A stretch of DNA of 46,303 nucleotides, taken from assembly GCA_025358435.1 (NCBI GenBank), contig JANYJQ010000178.1, positions 1 through 46,303 of the forward strand, given 5' to 3'. Below, piece after piece: positions 45,003 through 46,303 of the stretch; position 1 is the first letter of the stretch, and each line of letters starts with the position of its first letter. A program made the translations under genes and the position numbers. Under the pieces are notes generated by a model, which searched no databases, was not told the DNA's origin, and saw nothing but the letters and a program-made list of their open reading frames with translations. The DNA is from Holophagaceae bacterium. GTDB taxonomy: Bacteria; Acidobacteriota; Holophagae; Holophagales; Holophagaceae.

Positions 45003-45986
45003 GTGACCGGGCTTCAAATTCCGTCGGACGACGCGAGCCACCCTGTTTCCACAGGCATTCCGGGCATCGACCGCCATGTCCATCTCGAAGGTGGGCTGGA
45101 TCCAATCTGGGTTCACGGGCAGGCCAAAGCCGTGGGACAGCAAGTTCCAGATTCCCTGGAAGCCTTTTGGCGAGGTTCCGCCCAGCCCTTCAGCGGTTTC
45201 ATCGAGGCCTTCCTGTTCAGTTCGAGCTTCATCCGCGACCGCGAGGCCGTGAGATCGGCCCTGGGAGCCATCGTGGGGCGTTTGCCGCAACAGACAACCG
45301 GCCCGCGCGGCATTGATCTGTGGGTCTCGCCTCATTTTCTGGTCCGCTTCAAGCAGCTTCTCAGCCTGGATGAGCTTTGGCGCGGCCTGGAAGATGGTAT
45401 ATCCGAGGCAAACCGCCTTGGGGTTTCCGTGGCCGTGGTTCTGGACGCGGTGAATCATTTCGGGCCCAAGCACGGCCACGAAGTGCTGGACCTGGTTGAA
45501 GGCAGCCGCCCGGAATTCGTGGTGGGTTTTTCTATAGGAGGGCTCGAAGGGGTCCCCTTCCGGGACTGGGCGCCGGTCTTCGAGCGGGCTAGGTCCAACG
45601 GTCTACGCATTGCCGCCCATGCGGGGGAAAACGGTCCCGGCGAGAATGTCCGCGATGCCATCCTCCACAGCGGTGTCGAACGCATCGTCCATGGAGTGAA
45701 GGCCGCCGAATTCCCAAAAATTCTCGAGCTCCTGGCCGAACGACACATCCCCGTGGACATCTGTCCCAGCTCAAATCAGGCCCTGATCGGGGATCTGGGA
45801 CCCCATCCTTTGCCCGTGATGCTCCGGGCGGGTGTGCGTTGCGCCCTGGGCACGGATGATCCTGGGGTCATTGCCTGCGATATGGCGGGCGAATGGGACA
45901 AGGCCAGGGCCATGGGCCTGACGGATCAGGAGATGGGCCTGTTGAGGCGCTTCGCCATCGAGGATGCCTGGTCGCTAAAGCTTTGA
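45003..45986 (+). CDS. Adenosine deaminase family amidohydrolase
   Basis: A 327-residue metal-dependent deaminase. Ligands and catalytic residues are present: DRHVHLEGG (HxH), IAAHAGEN (His and catalytic Glu), ERIVHG (His) and CALGTDDPG (Asp pair). Two positions differ from classic adenosine deaminases, which have IGHG and (N/S)(S/T)DDP; here VHG and GTDDP. The substrate may be adenosine or a related aminopurine such as aminodeoxyfutalosine or an adenine derivative. The GTG start directly follows the 90-bp repeat, with GAG eight bases upstream. Confidence 0.85.
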   Translation: MTGLQIPSDDASHPVSTGIPGIDRHVHLEGGLDPIWVHGQAKAVGQQVPDSLEAFWRGSAQPFSGFIEAFLFSSSFIRDREAVRSALGAIVGRLPQQTTGPRGIDLWVSPHFLVRFKQLLSLDELWRGLEDGISEANRLGVSVAVVLDAVNHFGPKHGHEVLDLVEGSRPEFVVGFSIGGLEGVPFRDWAPVFERARSNGLRIAAHAGENGPGENVRDAILHSGVERIVHGVKAAEFPKILELLAERHIPVDICPSSNQALIGDLGPHPLPVMLRAGVRCALGTDDPGVIACDMAGEWDKARAMGLTDQEMGLLRRFAIEDAWSLKL

Positions 45987-46160
45987 GTTGAGAGTTAAGA
46001 GTTAAGAGTTGAAGGTTCAGCATCTTGGCTTTCTGTTCTCGACTCCTCGACTCTTGACTTGAGACTTGAGACTCGTGACCTGGGACTCCTTAATCCCCAA
46101 GCGGAGAACAGAAGCTCAGCGCTCATAGCTCTTGGCTCATAGCTCACGGCCCCTAGCTGA
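45987..46160. repeat. Low-complexity imperfect inverted repeats
   Basis: Directly after the deaminase stop come gagttgagagttaag units (45987-46014), answered by ctcgactcctcgactcttgac units (46038-46080), then gctcatagctcttgg units (46117-46158). A perfect 10-bp pair ttctgttctc (46031-46040) / gagaacagaa (46105-46114) encloses the middle. No gene is present. Confidence 0.6.
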
Positions 46161-46210
46161 ATAAGGCTCGGCAGAACCGGACTTTCCTGGCAAAATCGTA
46201 ATTTCGTGCT

Positions 46211-46287
46211 GCGCTCGTAGCTCAGCTGGATAGAGCATCAGGCTTCGAACCTGAGGGCCGGGAGTTCGAGTCTCTCCGGGCGCACCA
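46211..46287 (+). tRNA. tRNA-Arg (anticodon TCG)
   Basis: A complete cloverleaf: acceptor stem gcgctcg/cgggcgc (one T-G pair), D arm gctc/gagc, anticodon stem tcagg/cctga with loop cttcgaa giving anticodon TCG, T arm gggag/ctctc with ttcgagt loop, and an encoded CCA end. Reads CGA (and by wobble other CGN) arginine codons. Confidence 0.97.
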
Positions 46288-46303
46288 TGAATCATTTTGA
46301 AAA

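Overview
The window reads as chromosomal DNA of a GC-rich, Gram-negative, didermic bacterium. It carries lipid A and Kdo genes (lpxB, kdsC), a large outer-membrane-type multihaem cytochrome operon with many CX4CH haem sites, and a RsbU/RsbW/STAS partner-switch module. These traits and the gene mix suggest an Acidobacteriota member of the Holophagae (Geothrix/Holophaga-like). That placement is an inference from content, not a database result.

Layout. 1-420: 5' end of a cobalamin-binding radical SAM gene (minus). 502-960: a small GxxExxY nuclease-like gene enclosed exactly by a 36-bp imperfect terminal inverted repeat, then purL. 3273-9176: a small membrane protein, a Tat amidase, a DUF3142 lipoprotein-like protein coupled to a 734-aa secreted protein of unknown function, a small membrane protein and a secreted Cys4 protein. 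9324-11994 (minus): DUF2203, alkyltransferase-like protein, purS, purQ and an AraC regulator. 12024-16581 (plus): lpxB with an extra N-terminal domain, a DUF885 metallopeptidase-like protein and a radical SAM/SPASM-like protein. 16621-19550 (minus): kdsC, a DUF2007 protein and a FadH-type flavoenzyme.

19636-26974 (minus) is the most striking block: a 1699-residue cytochrome with 47 canonical haem motifs built on five 825-bp repeats, then a mono-haem cytochrome c, a DUF5777-type beta-barrel and a membrane/cytochrome P460-like fusion, closed by a hairpin. A divergent LuxR-type regulator lies beside it. 27389-32766 holds that regulator, a PilZ protein, a broken RDD gene, a membrane protein, topA and dprA. 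32869-36466: rpmB, tsaB, rimI and an NtrY-like kinase without a partner regulator. 36527-37748: a visibly AT-richer Mrr endonuclease gene and a 72-bp near-perfect palindrome. 37749-42894 (minus): a 28-codon membrane ORF, apt, acylphosphatase, surE, htpX and the partner-switch module. 42997-45986: a proline-rich protein, a FYDLN protein, a 90-bp tandem repeat and an adenosine deaminase-family gene. The window ends with tRNA-Arg(TCG).

A theme running through the intergenic space is low-complexity inverted repeats made of drifting 7-10 base units (9177-9237, 33153-33226, 37560-37631, 39404-39540, 45987-46160). One such pair brackets the GxxExxY gene, supplying both its ribosome binding site/start and its stop codon, and a gene-less copy of its right end lies at 39495-39540. 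I propose these as one family of small mobile or recombinogenic elements with the GxxExxY nuclease as a candidate mobility or maintenance factor; this is the best candidate for an undescribed system here, together with the modular 47-haem cytochrome.
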